64,000 bases of DNA, from contig NZ_BBUY01000003.1 in assembly GCF_001590865.1 (NCBI RefSeq), forward strand, positions 379,846 to 443,845. The letters run 5' to 3'. A model generated the notes under the pieces. It searched no databases. It had not been told where the DNA came from and saw only the letters and a program-made list of their open reading frames with translations. This DNA is from Streptomyces sp. NBRC 110611. GTDB lineage: Bacteria > Actinomycetota > Actinomycetes > Streptomycetales > Streptomycetaceae. The first letter of the stretch is position 1. Every line of letters begins with the position of its first letter. A program made the position numbers and the translations under genes. Positions 47,234 through 56,379 of this stretch are shown in pieces.

Positions 47234-48352
47234 TCAGCGGCGCGACATGTAGATGTCGAGCGCCTTGTGGAGCAGCTTGTTGAGCGGGAAGTCCCACTCG
47301 CCGACGTACTCGACGGCTTCGCCGCCCGTGCCCACCTTGAACTGGATCAGGCCGAAGAGGTGGTCGGTCTCGTCCAGGGAGTCGCTGATGCCGCGGAGGT
47401 CGTAGACGCTGGCGCCGAGCGCGTGGGCGTCCTGCAGCATCCGCCACTGCATCGCGTTCGACGGCCGGACCTCGCGGCCGATGTTGTCGGAGGCGCCGTA
47501 GGAGTACCAGACGTGCCCGCCGACCACGAGCATCGTGGCGGCAGAAAGGTTCACGCCGTTGTGGCGGGCGAAGTACAGGCGCATGCGGTTGGGGTCCTCG
47601 GAGTTGAGGGCCCGCCACTGCTGCTGGAAGTAGCTGAGCGGACGCGGCCGGAACTTGTCGCGCTCCGCCGTGATCTCGTACAGCCGCTGCCACTCGGCAA
47701 GGTCTTCATAGCCGCCCTGGACGACCTCGACGCCGGCCTTCTCGGCCTTCTTGATGTTGCGGCGCCACAGCTGGTTGAAACTCTTGTGGATCGCTTCCAG
47801 CGAGCGGTCGGCCAGCGGTACCTGGAAGACGTAGCGCGGCTGGACGTCACCGAATCCGGCGCCGCCGTCCTCGCCCTGCTGCCAGCCCATGCGGCGCAGC
47901 TTGTCGGAGACCTCGAAGGCGCGCGGTTCGATGTGCGTGGCCTCGACGTCGCGAAGGCGCTTGACGTCCGGGTTCTGGATGCCCGCCTTGATCGCCGGGG
48001 CATCCCAGCGGCGGATCACGACGGGCGGGCCCATCTTCACGGAGAACGCGCCCTGCTTTTTCAGGTGGGCGAGCATCGGCTGCAGCCACTCGTCCAGATT
48101 CGGGGCGTACCAGTTGATGGCCGGACCCTCGGGGAGGTACGCGAGGTAGCGCTTGAGCTTGGGCAGCTGACGGTAGAGCACCAGGCCCGCGCCGACCAGC
48201 TGGCCGGTTTTGTCGAACCAGCCAAGGTTCTCCGAGCGCCACTCGCTCTTCACATCAGCCCACGCCGGGACCTGGCAATGACTCGCCGACGGCAGGCTCT
48301 GGATGTACGCCAGATGCTGCTCTCGACTGATGGTCCTCAGGGTCAGGCTCAT
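47234..48352 (-). CDS. femX: FemX/FemAB peptidoglycan bridge aminoacyltransferase
   Basis: A 372-residue GNAT-fold transferase that adds an amino acid from aminoacyl-tRNA to the peptidoglycan side chain of lipid II. Family blocks include PSASHCQVPAWADVKSEWR, YLPEGPAINW, FNQLWRRNIKKAEKAGVEV, and LRGISDSLDETDHLFGLIQF with KVGTGG. In Streptomyces the cross-bridge is glycine, so it is probably the first glycyltransferase. It is upstream of the racemase-like gene, 63 bp away. Confidence 0.9.
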   Translation of the reverse strand: MSLTLRTISREQHLAYIQSLPSASHCQVPAWADVKSEWRSENLGWFDKTGQLVGAGLVLYRQLPKLKRYLAYLPEGPAINWYAPNLDEWLQPMLAHLKKQGAFSVKMGPPVVIRRWDAPAIKAGIQNPDVKRLRDVEATHIEPRAFEVSDKLRRMGWQQGEDGGAGFGDVQPRYVFQVPLADRSLEAIHKSFNQLWRRNIKKAEKAGVEVVQGGYEDLAEWQRLYEITAERDKFRPRPLSYFQQQWRALNSEDPNRMRLYFARHNGVNLSAATMLVVGGHVWYSYGASDNIGREVRPSNAMQWRMLQDAHALGASVYDLRGISDSLDETDHLFGLIQFKVGTGGEAVEYVGEWDFPLNKLLHKALDIYMSRR

Positions 48353-48506
48353 GCGGGGCGCTCCTCGGCAGGTGTGTCCCCGTGGTCGGGGCTCCGGCTC
48401 TCGCGCCGAAGCCTACTGTGACCGTGGAGCGCCCCGTCTGGGCCGTACGGGCTGGGGGCCATCCCGGACCGGCGCCGTGCCGTACCGGGCGACCGCCGGG
48501 CGTGCC

Positions 48507-48824
48507 TCAGCCGATGACACCGCCGAACAGGCCGCCGTGTGCCATGCCGAGGTAGAAGCCGAGGGATGCCGCTCCGAGGCCGATGATCAACAGGAAGCGT
48601 TCGCCTGTCGTCGACGAGATGAGCTGGCCCCACAGGCCGGTCCCGATGCCGACCAGGCCGACCCAGGAGCTGACCAGGTGCAGACTGGGAGAGAGCGTGG
48701 TGAGGACGGCGATCGCGCCGAGCACCAGTGTCACCACGGCAAAGGTGTTCTCGACGGGATGTTCCTTGCCGTCGCTGTTGAGAAGTGAAAGCAGAGAGCG
48801 CTGGGTCCTAGCTGCCTGTGCCAC
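48507..48824 (-). CDS. Small membrane protein (conserved, unknown)
   Basis: A 105-residue protein with three membrane segments: VENTFAVVTLVLGAIAVLTT, HLVSSWVGLVGIGTGLWGQL and FLLIIGLGAASLGFYLGMAH. GTG start at 48824 with GGAGG upstream. Position between femX and rpsF is shared with other Streptomyces. Function unknown. Confidence 0.75.
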   Translation of the reverse strand: MAQAARTQRSLLSLLNSDGKEHPVENTFAVVTLVLGAIAVLTTLSPSLHLVSSWVGLVGIGTGLWGQLISSTTGERFLLIIGLGAASLGFYLGMAHGGLFGGVIG

Positions 48825-49052
48825 ACGGCACCTCCGATGACAGGGCGGCGCACTGTAACGCCGCTCACACCCGTTGTGTTCCAGATTGGGGGGTACCTCG
48901 GGCGGATTTCAACCGGAAGGCTTCCGCCAGGTACTGTGTACGGTCTGCGCCTACTGTCTGTCCGATGACCGGCCGGACCGGGCGCGGAACGCATATGACC
49001 CTCCTGCCACGGAACGACCGTGGCCGCTGAGTCCAAAGGAGGTGGGTTCCAC

Positions 49053-49343
49053 ATGCGTCACTACGAGGTGATGGTCATCCTCGACCCCGATCTCGAGGAG
49101 CGCGCTGTCTCCCCGCTGATCGAGAACTTCCTCTCCGTCGTCCGTGAGGGCAACGGAAAGGTCGAGAAGGTCGACACCTGGGGCCGTCGTCGTCTCTCGT
49201 ACGAGATCAAGAAGAAGCCCGAGGGCATCTACTCGGTCATCGACCTGCAGGCCGAGCCTGCGGTCGTCAAGGAGCTCGACCGTCAGATGAACCTGAACGA
49301 GTCGGTCCTCCGGACCAAGGTCCTCCGTCCCGAGACCCACTGA
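49053..49343 (+). CDS. rpsF: 30S ribosomal protein S6
   Basis: A 96-residue ribosomal protein with [18 protein letters not shown] at the start and [16 protein letters not shown] at the end. The ATG at 49053 is chosen because a strong AAAGGAGGT lies 8 nt upstream; an in-frame GTG at 49020 would place that site inside the gene. First of the rpsF-ssb-rpsR-rplI operon; S6 binds S18 on the 30S platform. Confidence 0.97.
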
Positions 49344-49425
49344 GCGCGTCAGCGTCCAGCGGTAACCGGGTCCGAGTAGCAGCAACACCAGCAGCCAGCA
49401 GCACACCCGCCGAGAGGTTCCCCTA

Positions 49426-50010
49426 ATGGCAGGCGAGACCGTCATCACGGTTGTCGGCAATCTTGTCGACGACCCCGAGCTGCGTTTCACCCCGTCCGGT
49501 GCGGCGGTCGCGAAGTTCCGCGTCGCATCCACTCCCCGCACCTTCGACCGTCAGACCAATGAGTGGAAGGACGGCGAGAGCCTGTTCCTGACCTGCTCGG
49601 TGTGGCGTCAGGCGGCGGAGAACGTCGCCGAGTCCCTGACGCGGGGTACCCGCGTGGTCGTCCAGGGCCGCCTCAAGCAGCGGTCGTACGAGGACCGCGA
49701 GGGCGTGAAGCGCACGGTCTACGAGCTCGACGTCGAGGAAGTCGGCGCGAGCCTCAAGAACGCCACGGCCAAGATCACCAAGACCAGCGGTCGCGGTGGC
49801 CAGGGCGGCGGCTTCGGCGGTGGTCCGCAGGGCGGTGGCCAGGGTGGCGGTGGCTGGGGCGGCGGCCCCGGCGGCGGCCAGCAGGGCGGCGCTCCTGCCG
49901 ACGACCCGTGGGCGACCGGCGGCCCGGCCGGCGGCGGCCAGCAGGGCGGCGGCGGTGGCTGGGGCGGTGGCTCCGGCGGCGGTGGCTACTCGGACGAGCC
50001 GCCCTTCTAG
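49426..50010 (+). CDS. ssb: Single-stranded DNA-binding protein
   Basis: A 194-residue SSB. The OB domain (1-115) begins [20 protein letters not shown] and includes [19 protein letters not shown] glycine-rich linker (120-186) leads to the acidic tip YSDEPPF, which recruits replication proteins. It lies between rpsF and rpsR, as in most bacteria. This is the main SSB type in Streptomyces. Confidence 0.97.
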   Translation: MAGETVITVVGNLVDDPELRFTPSGAAVAKFRVASTPRTFDRQTNEWKDGESLFLTCSVWRQAAENVAESLTRGTRVVVQGRLKQRSYEDREGVKRTVYELDVEEVGASLKNATAKITKTSGRGGQGGGFGGGPQGGGQGGGGWGGGPGGGQQGGAPADDPWATGGPAGGGQQGGGGGWGGGSGGGGYSDEPPF

Positions 50011-50036
50011 GCCCGGCAGCCGGCTCGGTCGGCGTT

Positions 50037-50050
50037 GTTTCACGTGAAAC
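50037..50050. other. parS site 15
   Basis: Perfect core at the centre of a 28-bp perfect palindrome (50030-50057) between ssb and rpsR. In RNA this would be a hairpin within the operon. Confidence 0.93.
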
Positions 50051-50122
50051 AACGCCGTGGAACGGCCGGCAGCGGCCTTGAGGGCGTCAGCACACACTTC
50101 TTGAACTCATTGGAGAGAGACA

Positions 50123-50359
50123 ATGGCGAAGCCGCCTGCTCGCAAGCCTAAGAAGAAGGTTTGCGTGTTCTGCAAGGAGAAGATCTCCTACGTTGACTAC
50201 AAGGACACGAACCTGCTGCGGAAGTTCATCTCCGACCGCGGCAAGATCCGTGCCCGCCGAGTCACCGGCAACTGCACCCAGCACCAGCGTGACGTCGCCA
50301 CGGCCGTGAAGAACAGCCGTGAGATGGCGCTGCTGCCCTACACGTCCACCGCGCGATAA
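50123..50359 (+). CDS. rpsR: 30S ribosomal protein S18 (zinc-type)
   Basis: A 78-residue protein, [20 protein letters not shown]. The CxxC (C14, C17) and NCTQHQ near residue 53 are the zinc-binding (C+) form of S18. Streptomyces often has a second zinc-free paralog elsewhere, under zinc control. It sits between ssb and rplI. Confidence 0.97.
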   Translation: MAKPPARKPKKKVCVFCKEKISYVDYKDTNLLRKFISDRGKIRARRVTGNCTQHQRDVATAVKNSREMALLPYTSTAR

Positions 50360-50377
50360 GGGAAGGGTGACCGACAC

Positions 50378-50824
50378 ATGAAGATCATCCTCACCCACGA
50401 GGTCTCCGGCCTCGGCACCGCCGGCGACGTCGTCGACGTCAAGGACGGTTACGCCCGTAACTACCTGGTCCCGCGCGGTTTCGCGATCCGCTGGACCAAG
50501 GGTGGCGAGAAGGACGTCGAGCAGATCCGCCGCGGTCGCAAGATCCGCGAGATCGCCACGATCGAGCAGGCCAACGAGGTCAAGGGCCAGCTCGAGGGCG
50601 TCAGCGTGAAGCTGGCCGTGCGGGCCGGCGACGCGGGCCGTCTCTTCGGTTCCGTCACCCCGGCCGATGTCGCCTCGGCGATCAAGGCCGCCGGTGGTCC
50701 GGACGTCGACAAGCGTCGTGTCGAGCTGGGCTCGCCGATCAAGACCCTGGGCGCGCACCAGGTCTCCGTGCGTCTGCACGCCGAGGTCGTTGCGAAGCTG
50801 GGCGTCGAGGTCGTCGCCGCCTGA
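50378..50824 (+). CDS. rplI: 50S ribosomal protein L9
   Basis: A 148-residue L9 with N-terminal [20 protein letters not shown] and [15 protein letters not shown], a long helix, and a C-terminal domain with [20 protein letters not shown]. Last gene of the operon, followed by a strong terminator. Confidence 0.97.
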   Translation: MKIILTHEVSGLGTAGDVVDVKDGYARNYLVPRGFAIRWTKGGEKDVEQIRRGRKIREIATIEQANEVKGQLEGVSVKLAVRAGDAGRLFGSVTPADVASAIKAAGGPDVDKRRVELGSPIKTLGAHQVSVRLHAEVVAKLGVEVVAA

Positions 50825-50838
50825 TCGCAGGACAACGC

Positions 50839-50877
50839 CGAAGGGCCGCACTCCCGTCACCGGGGTGCGGCCCTTCG
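50839..50877 (+). terminator. Terminator of the rpsF-rplI operon
   Basis: A perfect 13-bp stem CGAAGGGCCGCAC (50839-50851) with its complement (50865-50877) and a 13-nt loop, between convergent rplI and the protease gene. Confidence 0.85.
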
Positions 50878-50909
50878 CCGTATCCGAGGGCCGTCGCGAC
50901 GGCCCGGTC

Positions 50910-51779
50910 TCACTGCTCGTCCTGGGCGCGTTTGTAGAGCTTGGCGATGTCGTCGTCGAAGTATGAGGCGTAGGAGACGTCGTCCTCGTCACCGCCGCTT
51001 TCGTAGCCGCCCAGGACGCCGATGACCGTGCCGGTATGGCTCTTGGGGTCGTAGTCGGCCAGCCAGGGGCTGCCGCTCGTCCCGCCCTCGAAGTCGGTGC
51101 ACTGGACGCGCATCTGGGTGCCGCTGTACTTCTCGGTGCGGTTCTGGCAGGAGATCGGGGTGTTACGGCTGGTGGGGTAGCCGGTGATCTTGACGTAGTT
51201 GTCGAAGCCCCGGTGGATCCCGAGGGTGTTGCCGCCCAGGACGTCCTGGATTTCCTTGCCGTCGTTCTTGTCGAGGATGAGGAAGGCGAAGTCGAGGTCC
51301 TCGTCCTGCGACGCCGCCCAGCGGTCGTCGACGATCACCTTTCTGACCTTCCACAGACCGGTGGGTTCGTCGCCGTCGCGGAAGTCCGGTGCGAAGACGA
51401 GATCCTTCATCGTGGATCCGGCTTCGGCGTCGTAGGCGCAGTGCGCCGCCGTGATCAGCATGTTGCGGCCCGGGCTCTGCACCACGCTCGCGGTGCAGAA
51501 GTGGTCGCCGGAGTCGTCCTTCTCGAAGATCGCGCCGACCCGGGCGTTCTGCTCGGTCCGGCGTGGGGTGTACGCGCTGCCGTGATCGGCCGGGGACGTG
51601 GCGGCCGGTTCCTGGTCCTCGGGGTCCTGGTCGGCCTCGTCGGACTCGCCCGGCCTGGCGTAGCGGCTGTGGCTGCTGAGGGATATCTCGGAGTGCTCCG
51701 CGGCGTAGCCGACCACGGCAGCAGCCATCAGGACGATGATGGTCAGGGGCAGTACGGACTTCCTGGCAAGCGGGCGCAC
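50910..51779 (-). CDS. Trypsin-like serine protease, membrane-anchored
   Basis: A 289-residue protein. One N-terminal hydrophobic segment (VLPLTIIVLMAAAVVGYA) acts as a signal or anchor. An acidic linker (GESDEADQDPEDQEP) precedes the protease domain, with the triad H113 (ITAAHC), D163 (DLDFAFL) and S237 (GTSGSPW). Cysteines at 95/114 and 211/227 fit disulfides. GTG start at 51779 is preferred because further upstream the frame runs antisense through the MATE gene. The acidic linker is unusual; substrate unknown. Confidence 0.85.
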   Translation of the reverse strand: MRPLARKSVLPLTIIVLMAAAVVGYAAEHSEISLSSHSRYARPGESDEADQDPEDQEPAATSPADHGSAYTPRRTEQNARVGAIFEKDDSGDHFCTASVVQSPGRNMLITAAHCAYDAEAGSTMKDLVFAPDFRDGDEPTGLWKVRKVIVDDRWAASQDEDLDFAFLILDKNDGKEIQDVLGGNTLGIHRGFDNYVKITGYPTSRNTPISCQNRTEKYSGTQMRVQCTDFEGGTSGSPWLADYDPKSHTGTVIGVLGGYESGGDEDDVSYASYFDDDIAKLYKRAQDEQ

Positions 51780-51820
51780 AGGGTCATTATCGGCATGCGT
51801 TCTGTGTTGCGGGAGGGTCT

Positions 51821-53158
51821 TCAGCGAGAGGCCCCGGTCACAATCCACCGGCCGGAACGGGTGCGCAGCCAGAGCGTCAGCATCCGCGCGGTCATCATGA
51901 GCGCCATGGCCCACCACAAGGCGACCAGTCCGCCGCCGAAGGCCGGTACGGCCAGCGCGGCCGGCACGAAAAGGACCAGTGTCGCCACCATGGCCCAGGC
52001 GAGATACGGGCCGTCGCCCGCGCCCATCAGGACACCGTCGAGGATGAAGACGATGCCGGAGACCGGTTGGGTCGCGGCCACGACCAGGAGCGTGGTCAGC
52101 AGCGGGCCCTGTACCGCGGGGTCGGAGGTGAAGAGCGGGATGAACAGCGGCCGGGCGAGCACGACCAGCACCCCGAGGACCAGGCCCGAGGCGATGCCCC
52201 ACTGGACCATGCGCCGGCAGGCGGCCCTGGCGCCTTCCTCGTCGCCCGCGCCGAGGAAGCGCCCTATGATGGCCTGCCCGGCGATGGCTATCGCGTCCAG
52301 TGCGAAGGCCAGCAGGGACCACAGCGTCAGCACGATCTGGTGGGCGGCGACCTCGGCGTCGCCGAGCCGGGCGGCGATGGCGGTCGCGATCATCAGAACA
52401 GCGCGCAGCGAGAGCGTACGGACCAGCAGCGGGACGCCTGCCTGGGCACAGGCGCGGATCCCCGCTGTATCAGGGCGCAGCGAGGCACCGTGCCGGCGTG
52501 CGCCGCGGATCACCACGGCGAGGTAGACGGCGGCCATCCCGCACTGGGCGAGGACCGTGCCCCAGGCGGAGCCCGCGATGCCCAGGCCGGCGCCGTAGAC
52601 CAGGCCGACGTTGAGTGCGGCGTTCGCGGAGAAGCCGCCGATGGCGACGTAGAGCGGGGTGCGGGTGTCCTGGAGGCCGCGGAGCACGCCGGTGGCGGCC
52701 AGCACGACGAGCATCGCAGGGATACCGAGCGCGCTGATGCGCAGGTAGGCCGTCGCGTGCGGGGCCGCGGTCGGGGAGGCGCCGAAGGCTTCGACGAGCC
52801 ATGGGGCGCCGGGCAGCACGGTGGCGAGGACCACGGCGCCGAGCAGCAGGGCGAGCCAGATGCCGTCCATGCCCTGGCGGATGGCGGCGGGGAGGTCACC
52901 GGCGCCGACCCTGCGGGCGACCGCCGCGGTGGTGGCGTAGGCGAGGAAGACGAAGACGGAGACGGCGGTGGTCAGCAGGCCGGCGGCGACGCCGAGACCG
53001 GCGAGCTGGGAGGTGCCGAGGTGGCCGATGACGGCGCTGTCGACCATGACGAAGAGCGGTTCCGCGACCAAGGAGCCGAAGGCCGGCAGGGCGAGGGAGA
53101 TGATCTCGCGGTCGTGGCGGCGGACGATGCGCCGCGGGGTCGCGGGAGCCTGGGTCAT
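51821..53158 (-). CDS. MATE family efflux transporter
   Basis: A 445-residue transporter with 12 membrane segments. Typical MATE blocks are LALPAFGSLVAEPLFVMVDS (first helix, with IGHLGTSQLAGLGVAA) and GVPLLVRTLSLRAVLMIATA in the second half. It is of the DinF/NorM type, likely exporting cationic drugs by ion antiport. Start ATG at 53158 has GGAAGG upstream. It is divergent from dnaB with a 459-bp spacer. Confidence 0.92.
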   Translation of the reverse strand: MTQAPATPRRIVRRHDREIISLALPAFGSLVAEPLFVMVDSAVIGHLGTSQLAGLGVAAGLLTTAVSVFVFLAYATTAAVARRVGAGDLPAAIRQGMDGIWLALLLGAVVLATVLPGAPWLVEAFGASPTAAPHATAYLRISALGIPAMLVVLAATGVLRGLQDTRTPLYVAIGGFSANAALNVGLVYGAGLGIAGSAWGTVLAQCGMAAVYLAVVIRGARRHGASLRPDTAGIRACAQAGVPLLVRTLSLRAVLMIATAIAARLGDAEVAAHQIVLTLWSLLAFALDAIAIAGQAIIGRFLGAGDEEGARAACRRMVQWGIASGLVLGVLVVLARPLFIPLFTSDPAVQGPLLTTLLVVAATQPVSGIVFILDGVLMGAGDGPYLAWAMVATLVLFVPAALAVPAFGGGLVALWWAMALMMTARMLTLWLRTRSGRWIVTGASR

Positions 53159-53617
53159 GGCGTTCAATGTAACCTTCCACAGGTAAGAGACGCAATCCCG
53201 CTGCACTCCTTACTTTCCGCTGTGTGGAGTCGTCTCCTCCGTGCCGTTTGTCGTGATCTTGCGCGGCCGGCCGAAGTTTTTCTCCCCCACAGGCTATGGA
53301 TGAGAAAGTCGCAGGTCAGAGGCTTAAGGGTGGGGCGATTGTGTGCTTGTCCACAGAAGTTTCCCCCGGGCCGTGCACAGGATCCGGGGACTTCTCCACA
53401 GCTGAGGGCCGGTCATCCACATGGCCTGTGGATAACCAGATTGGCGGACGGTGCCCACCGGCCTACCGTGGACCGGCGCCCGCCATCTGTTCCGGCCTGG
53501 GCAACCGTCCGAACTCGACGCGCCGTAACCGGAGTCGGGCGTCTCGATTGTCAGAGCTGTGCCGTAAGAAAGAACAGCACAGCAAGGTCCGCGCCGCGGA
53601 CGGGAGGAGGTGCCGGG
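53159..53617. other. Divergent region upstream of dnaB with DnaA boxes
   Basis: About 460 bp without a convincing gene. It carries a DnaA box group at 53347-53435 and the dnaB ribosome-binding site (GGGAGGAGG) at 53602-53610. The dnaB promoter must lie here. Confidence 0.6.
53347..53435. promoter_or_regulatory. Cluster of DnaA boxes upstream of dnaB
   Basis: Four boxes within 90 bp: TTGTCCACA at 53347-53355 (9/9), TTCTCCACA at 53392-53400 (8/9), TCATCCACA at 53413-53421 (7/9) and TGTGGATAA at 53427-53435, the reverse of the E. coli box TTATCCACA. They could place dnaB under DnaA control or titrate DnaA. Confidence 0.6.
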
Positions 53618-56287
53618 GTGAGCATTCCCGAGCCCATGGAAGACCCCTGGACGGACTCCGGTCCCAGCGACCTGCTGCCCGCCGCCCGCTCCCGACGGGA
53701 CGACGGAAAGGGCCGTGCCCGCGGCGACAGGACGGGGCGCGACGGCGAGGACGGCGGCTCCTGGGCCGGCGGGTTCGAGCGCATTCCTCCGCAGGACCTG
53801 GACGCCGAGCAGTCGGTGCTCGGCGGCATGCTGCTGTCCAAGGACGCCATCGCGGACGTCGTCGAGGTCCTCAAGGGCGAGGACTTCTACCGTCCCGCCC
53901 ATGAGCTGGTCTTCCAGGCGGTCCTCGATCTCTACGCCAAGGGCGAGCCGGCCGACCCCATCACGGTGGCCGCCGAGCTGACCAAGCGCGGTGAGATCGG
54001 CCGGGTGGGCGGCGCCTCGTATCTGCACACCCTCGTCCAGTCCGTACCGACGGCGGCGAACGCCGAGTACTACGCCGAGATCGTCCACGAGCGCGCTGTG
54101 CTCCGCCGGCTGGTCGAGGCCGGCACCCGCATCACGCAGATGGGATACGCCGCGGACGGCGACGTCGACGAGATCGTCAACAAGGCCCAGGCGGAGGTCT
54201 ACGCCGTCACCGAGCAGCGCACCAGTGAGGACTACCTCCCGCTCGGCGACATCATGGAGGGCGCCCTCGACGAGATCGAGGCGATCGGCTCACGCCAGGG
54301 CCAGATGACGGGTGTGCCGACGGGCTTCACCGACCTCGATTCCCTGACGAACGGCCTGCACCCCGGCCAGATGATCGTGATCGCGGCCCGCCCCGCCATG
54401 GGTAAGGCCCTGGCCCTGGACACCCCCCTGCCGACGCCCACCGGGTGGACCACCATGGGCGAGGTACAGCCCGGTGACTACCTGCTCGACGCCGAGGGAA
54501 AGCCGACGCGCGTGGTGGCGGCCACCGAGGTGATGACGGGGCGGCCCTGCTACGAGCTCGCCTTCGACGACGGCGCCACGGTCATCGCGGACGCCGAGCA
54601 CCAGTGGCGCACCTGGGACCAGAAGACCCGCGCGGCGTACGCCGCCGCCGTACCGGATACGTCTCCGTACCCGGACAACTGGCCGTCCTGGTCGCCCGAG
54701 CCGTCGTCGGCCCAGCCGTACGCGCCCGGTGAGCGCGACCGGACGCCCCCCGCGCCGCGCACGACCGCCGAGATCGCCCGCAGCCTCCGTGTGCACGGCG
54801 AAGCGAACCATGCGATTCCGGCGGCCAAGGCGCTTCTGTGCCCCGAAGCCACAGTGGCGATAGACCCCTACGTGCTGGGGCATCTGCTGGGTGACACGGA
54901 CGCGGCCGGGACCGGCCGTGTGGTCTGCGAGCCGGGCGACCGCGAGTGGCTGATCAAGGAGTTCGACGCCGCCGGGTACGACATCGGCCCGGACGGCGGC
55001 GACGGATCCTTCTCCGTGCCCGGGCTGGGCGAAGCGTGGCGTGCGCTCGACCTGCCCCCGGGCACCCGCATCCCCGTCGACTACCTGCGCGCCTCCGCCA
55101 CCCAGCGCCTCGCCCTGGCACAGGGCCTGATCGACGCGTACGGGGACGCCGACGGCCAGGGTTCCTACCGGTTCGTCAGCACCGACCGTGCGCTCGTCGA
55201 CGGCTTCTGTGAGCTCGTCCGCACGCTTGGGTGTGTCCCCCGGGTCAGCCGCCGTGCCGAGTGCACTCGGACAGCGGAGGTCCACCCGGCCTTGGCCACC
55301 GGGGGCGCGGCCACCACCGACTCCGTCCACTCACACGCGGCGGAGGTCTCTCCCGTAGGGGGGGCTGCCTCGCACGCAGCGGAGGCCGCCGGATGGGAAG
55401 TCGTCGTGGCGACCGACCTCCCCCTGGCCCGGATGCCGCGCAAGGCGTGCTCGGCACAAGGGCAGTTGAGGCGGGCACAGCTCACCCGGTACATCACCGC
55501 TGTCACTCCGGTGGAGAGCGTCCCGGTCCGCTGTGTCCAGGTGGACAACCCGGAGCACCTGTACCTGGCCACGCGGTCGATGGTCCCCACCCACAACTCG
55601 ACCCTTGCGCTGGACTTCGCCCGCGCTGCCTCGATCAAGAACAATCTGCCCAGCGTGATCTTCTCGCTGGAAATGGGGCGCAACGAGATCGCCATGCGCC
55701 TGCTGTCCGCCGAGGCGCGGGTGGCGCTGCACCACATGCGCTCCGGCAGTATGACGGACGAGGACTGGACGCGGCTGGCCCGGCGGATGTCGGACGTCTC
55801 CGCCGCGCCGCTCTACATCGACGACTCGCCCAACCTGTCGATGATGGAGATCCGCGCGAAGTGCCGCCGGCTCAAGCAGCGCAATGAGCTCAAGCTGGTG
55901 GTCATCGACTACCTCCAGCTGATGCAGTCCGGTGGCTCCAAGCGCGCCGAGAGCCGTCAGCAGGAGGTCTCGGACATGTCCCGAAACCTCAAGCTGCTGG
56001 CCAAGGAGCTGGAACTCCCGGTCATCGCGCTCTCGCAGCTGAACCGTGGCCCCGAGCAGCGTACGGACAAGAAGCCGATGGTCTCTGACCTGCGAGAATC
56101 CGGTTCGATCGAGCAGGACGCCGATATGGTCATCCTGCTGCACCGCGAGGACGCCTACGAGAAGGAGTCCCCCCGCGCGGGCGAGGCGGACCTGATCGTG
56201 GCCAAGCACCGTAACGGCCCGACGGCGACGATCACGGTGGCGTTCCAGGGCCACTATTCGCGGTTCGTGGACATGGCGCAGACGTGA
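53618..56287 (+). CDS. dnaB: Replicative DNA helicase DnaB with in-frame intein
   Basis: An 889-codon gene. The helicase exteins total 492 residues after splicing, normal for Streptomyces DnaB. N-terminal domain: RIPPQDLDAEQSVLGGMLLS. The P-loop ARPAMGK (ending K263) is cut by a 397-residue intein, and STLALDFARA resumes at residue 661. Later motifs are intact: VIFSLEMGRNEIAMRLLSAE, LVVIDYLQLMQ (Walker B) and VIALSQLNRGPEQR. GTG start with GGAGGAGG upstream. Activity depends on protein splicing. Confidence 0.96.
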   Translation: MSIPEPMEDPWTDSGPSDLLPAARSRRDDGKGRARGDRTGRDGEDGGSWAGGFERIPPQDLDAEQSVLGGMLLSKDAIADVVEVLKGEDFYRPAHELVFQAVLDLYAKGEPADPITVAAELTKRGEIGRVGGASYLHTLVQSVPTAANAEYYAEIVHERAVLRRLVEAGTRITQMGYAADGDVDEIVNKAQAEVYAVTEQRTSEDYLPLGDIMEGALDEIEAIGSRQGQMTGVPTGFTDLDSLTNGLHPGQMIVIAARPAMGKALALDTPLPTPTGWTTMGEVQPGDYLLDAEGKPTRVVAATEVMTGRPCYELAFDDGATVIADAEHQWRTWDQKTRAAYAAAVPDTSPYPDNWPSWSPEPSSAQPYAPGERDRTPPAPRTTAEIARSLRVHGEANHAIPAAKALLCPEATVAIDPYVLGHLLGDTDAAGTGRVVCEPGDREWLIKEFDAAGYDIGPDGGDGSFSVPGLGEAWRALDLPPGTRIPVDYLRASATQRLALAQGLIDAYGDADGQGSYRFVSTDRALVDGFCELVRTLGCVPRVSRRAECTRTAEVHPALATGGAATTDSVHSHAAEVSPVGGAASHAAEAAGWEVVVATDLPLARMPRKACSAQGQLRRAQLTRYITAVTPVESVPVRCVQVDNPEHLYLATRSMVPTHNSTLALDFARAASIKNNLPSVIFSLEMGRNEIAMRLLSAEARVALHHMRSGSMTDEDWTRLARRMSDVSAAPLYIDDSPNLSMMEIRAKCRRLKQRNELKLVVIDYLQLMQSGGSKRAESRQQEVSDMSRNLKLLAKELELPVIALSQLNRGPEQRTDKKPMVSDLRESGSIEQDADMVILLHREDAYEKESPRAGEADLIVAKHRNGPTATITVAFQGHYSRFVDMAQT
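54407..55597 (+). mobile_element. Class 3-type intein in DnaB (397 residues, LAGLIDADG-like)
   Basis: Residues 264-660 of the dnaB product. It starts with Ala264 (LALDTPLPTPTGWTTMG follows), so the usual Cys/Ser1 is absent. Block B is AEHQW with W330; block F is VPVRCVQVDN with C639; block G is SMVPTHN with T658 and terminal N660, then Ser661. These give the W-C-T triad of class 3 inteins. Two degenerate LAGLIDADG-like stretches, LGHLLGDTDA (420-429) and GLIDAYGDADG (503-513), suggest a homing endonuclease, probably decayed. An alanine/histidine-rich insert lies near 550-592. Confidence 0.92.
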
Positions 56288-56379
56288 GCGTCGGTGCAGG
56301 TCCTCAGCCTCTGTGTCACGTTCTCCGCTGTCATGTCCTTCATGTCCTGTCATGGCGACGGCAGGCCTGACGCTTCAGC

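Noticed and set aside
52067..53617. Extension of the dnaB frame upstream
   Set aside because: It runs antisense to the MATE gene and through the DnaA-box region; GTG at 53618 has a strong ribosome site.
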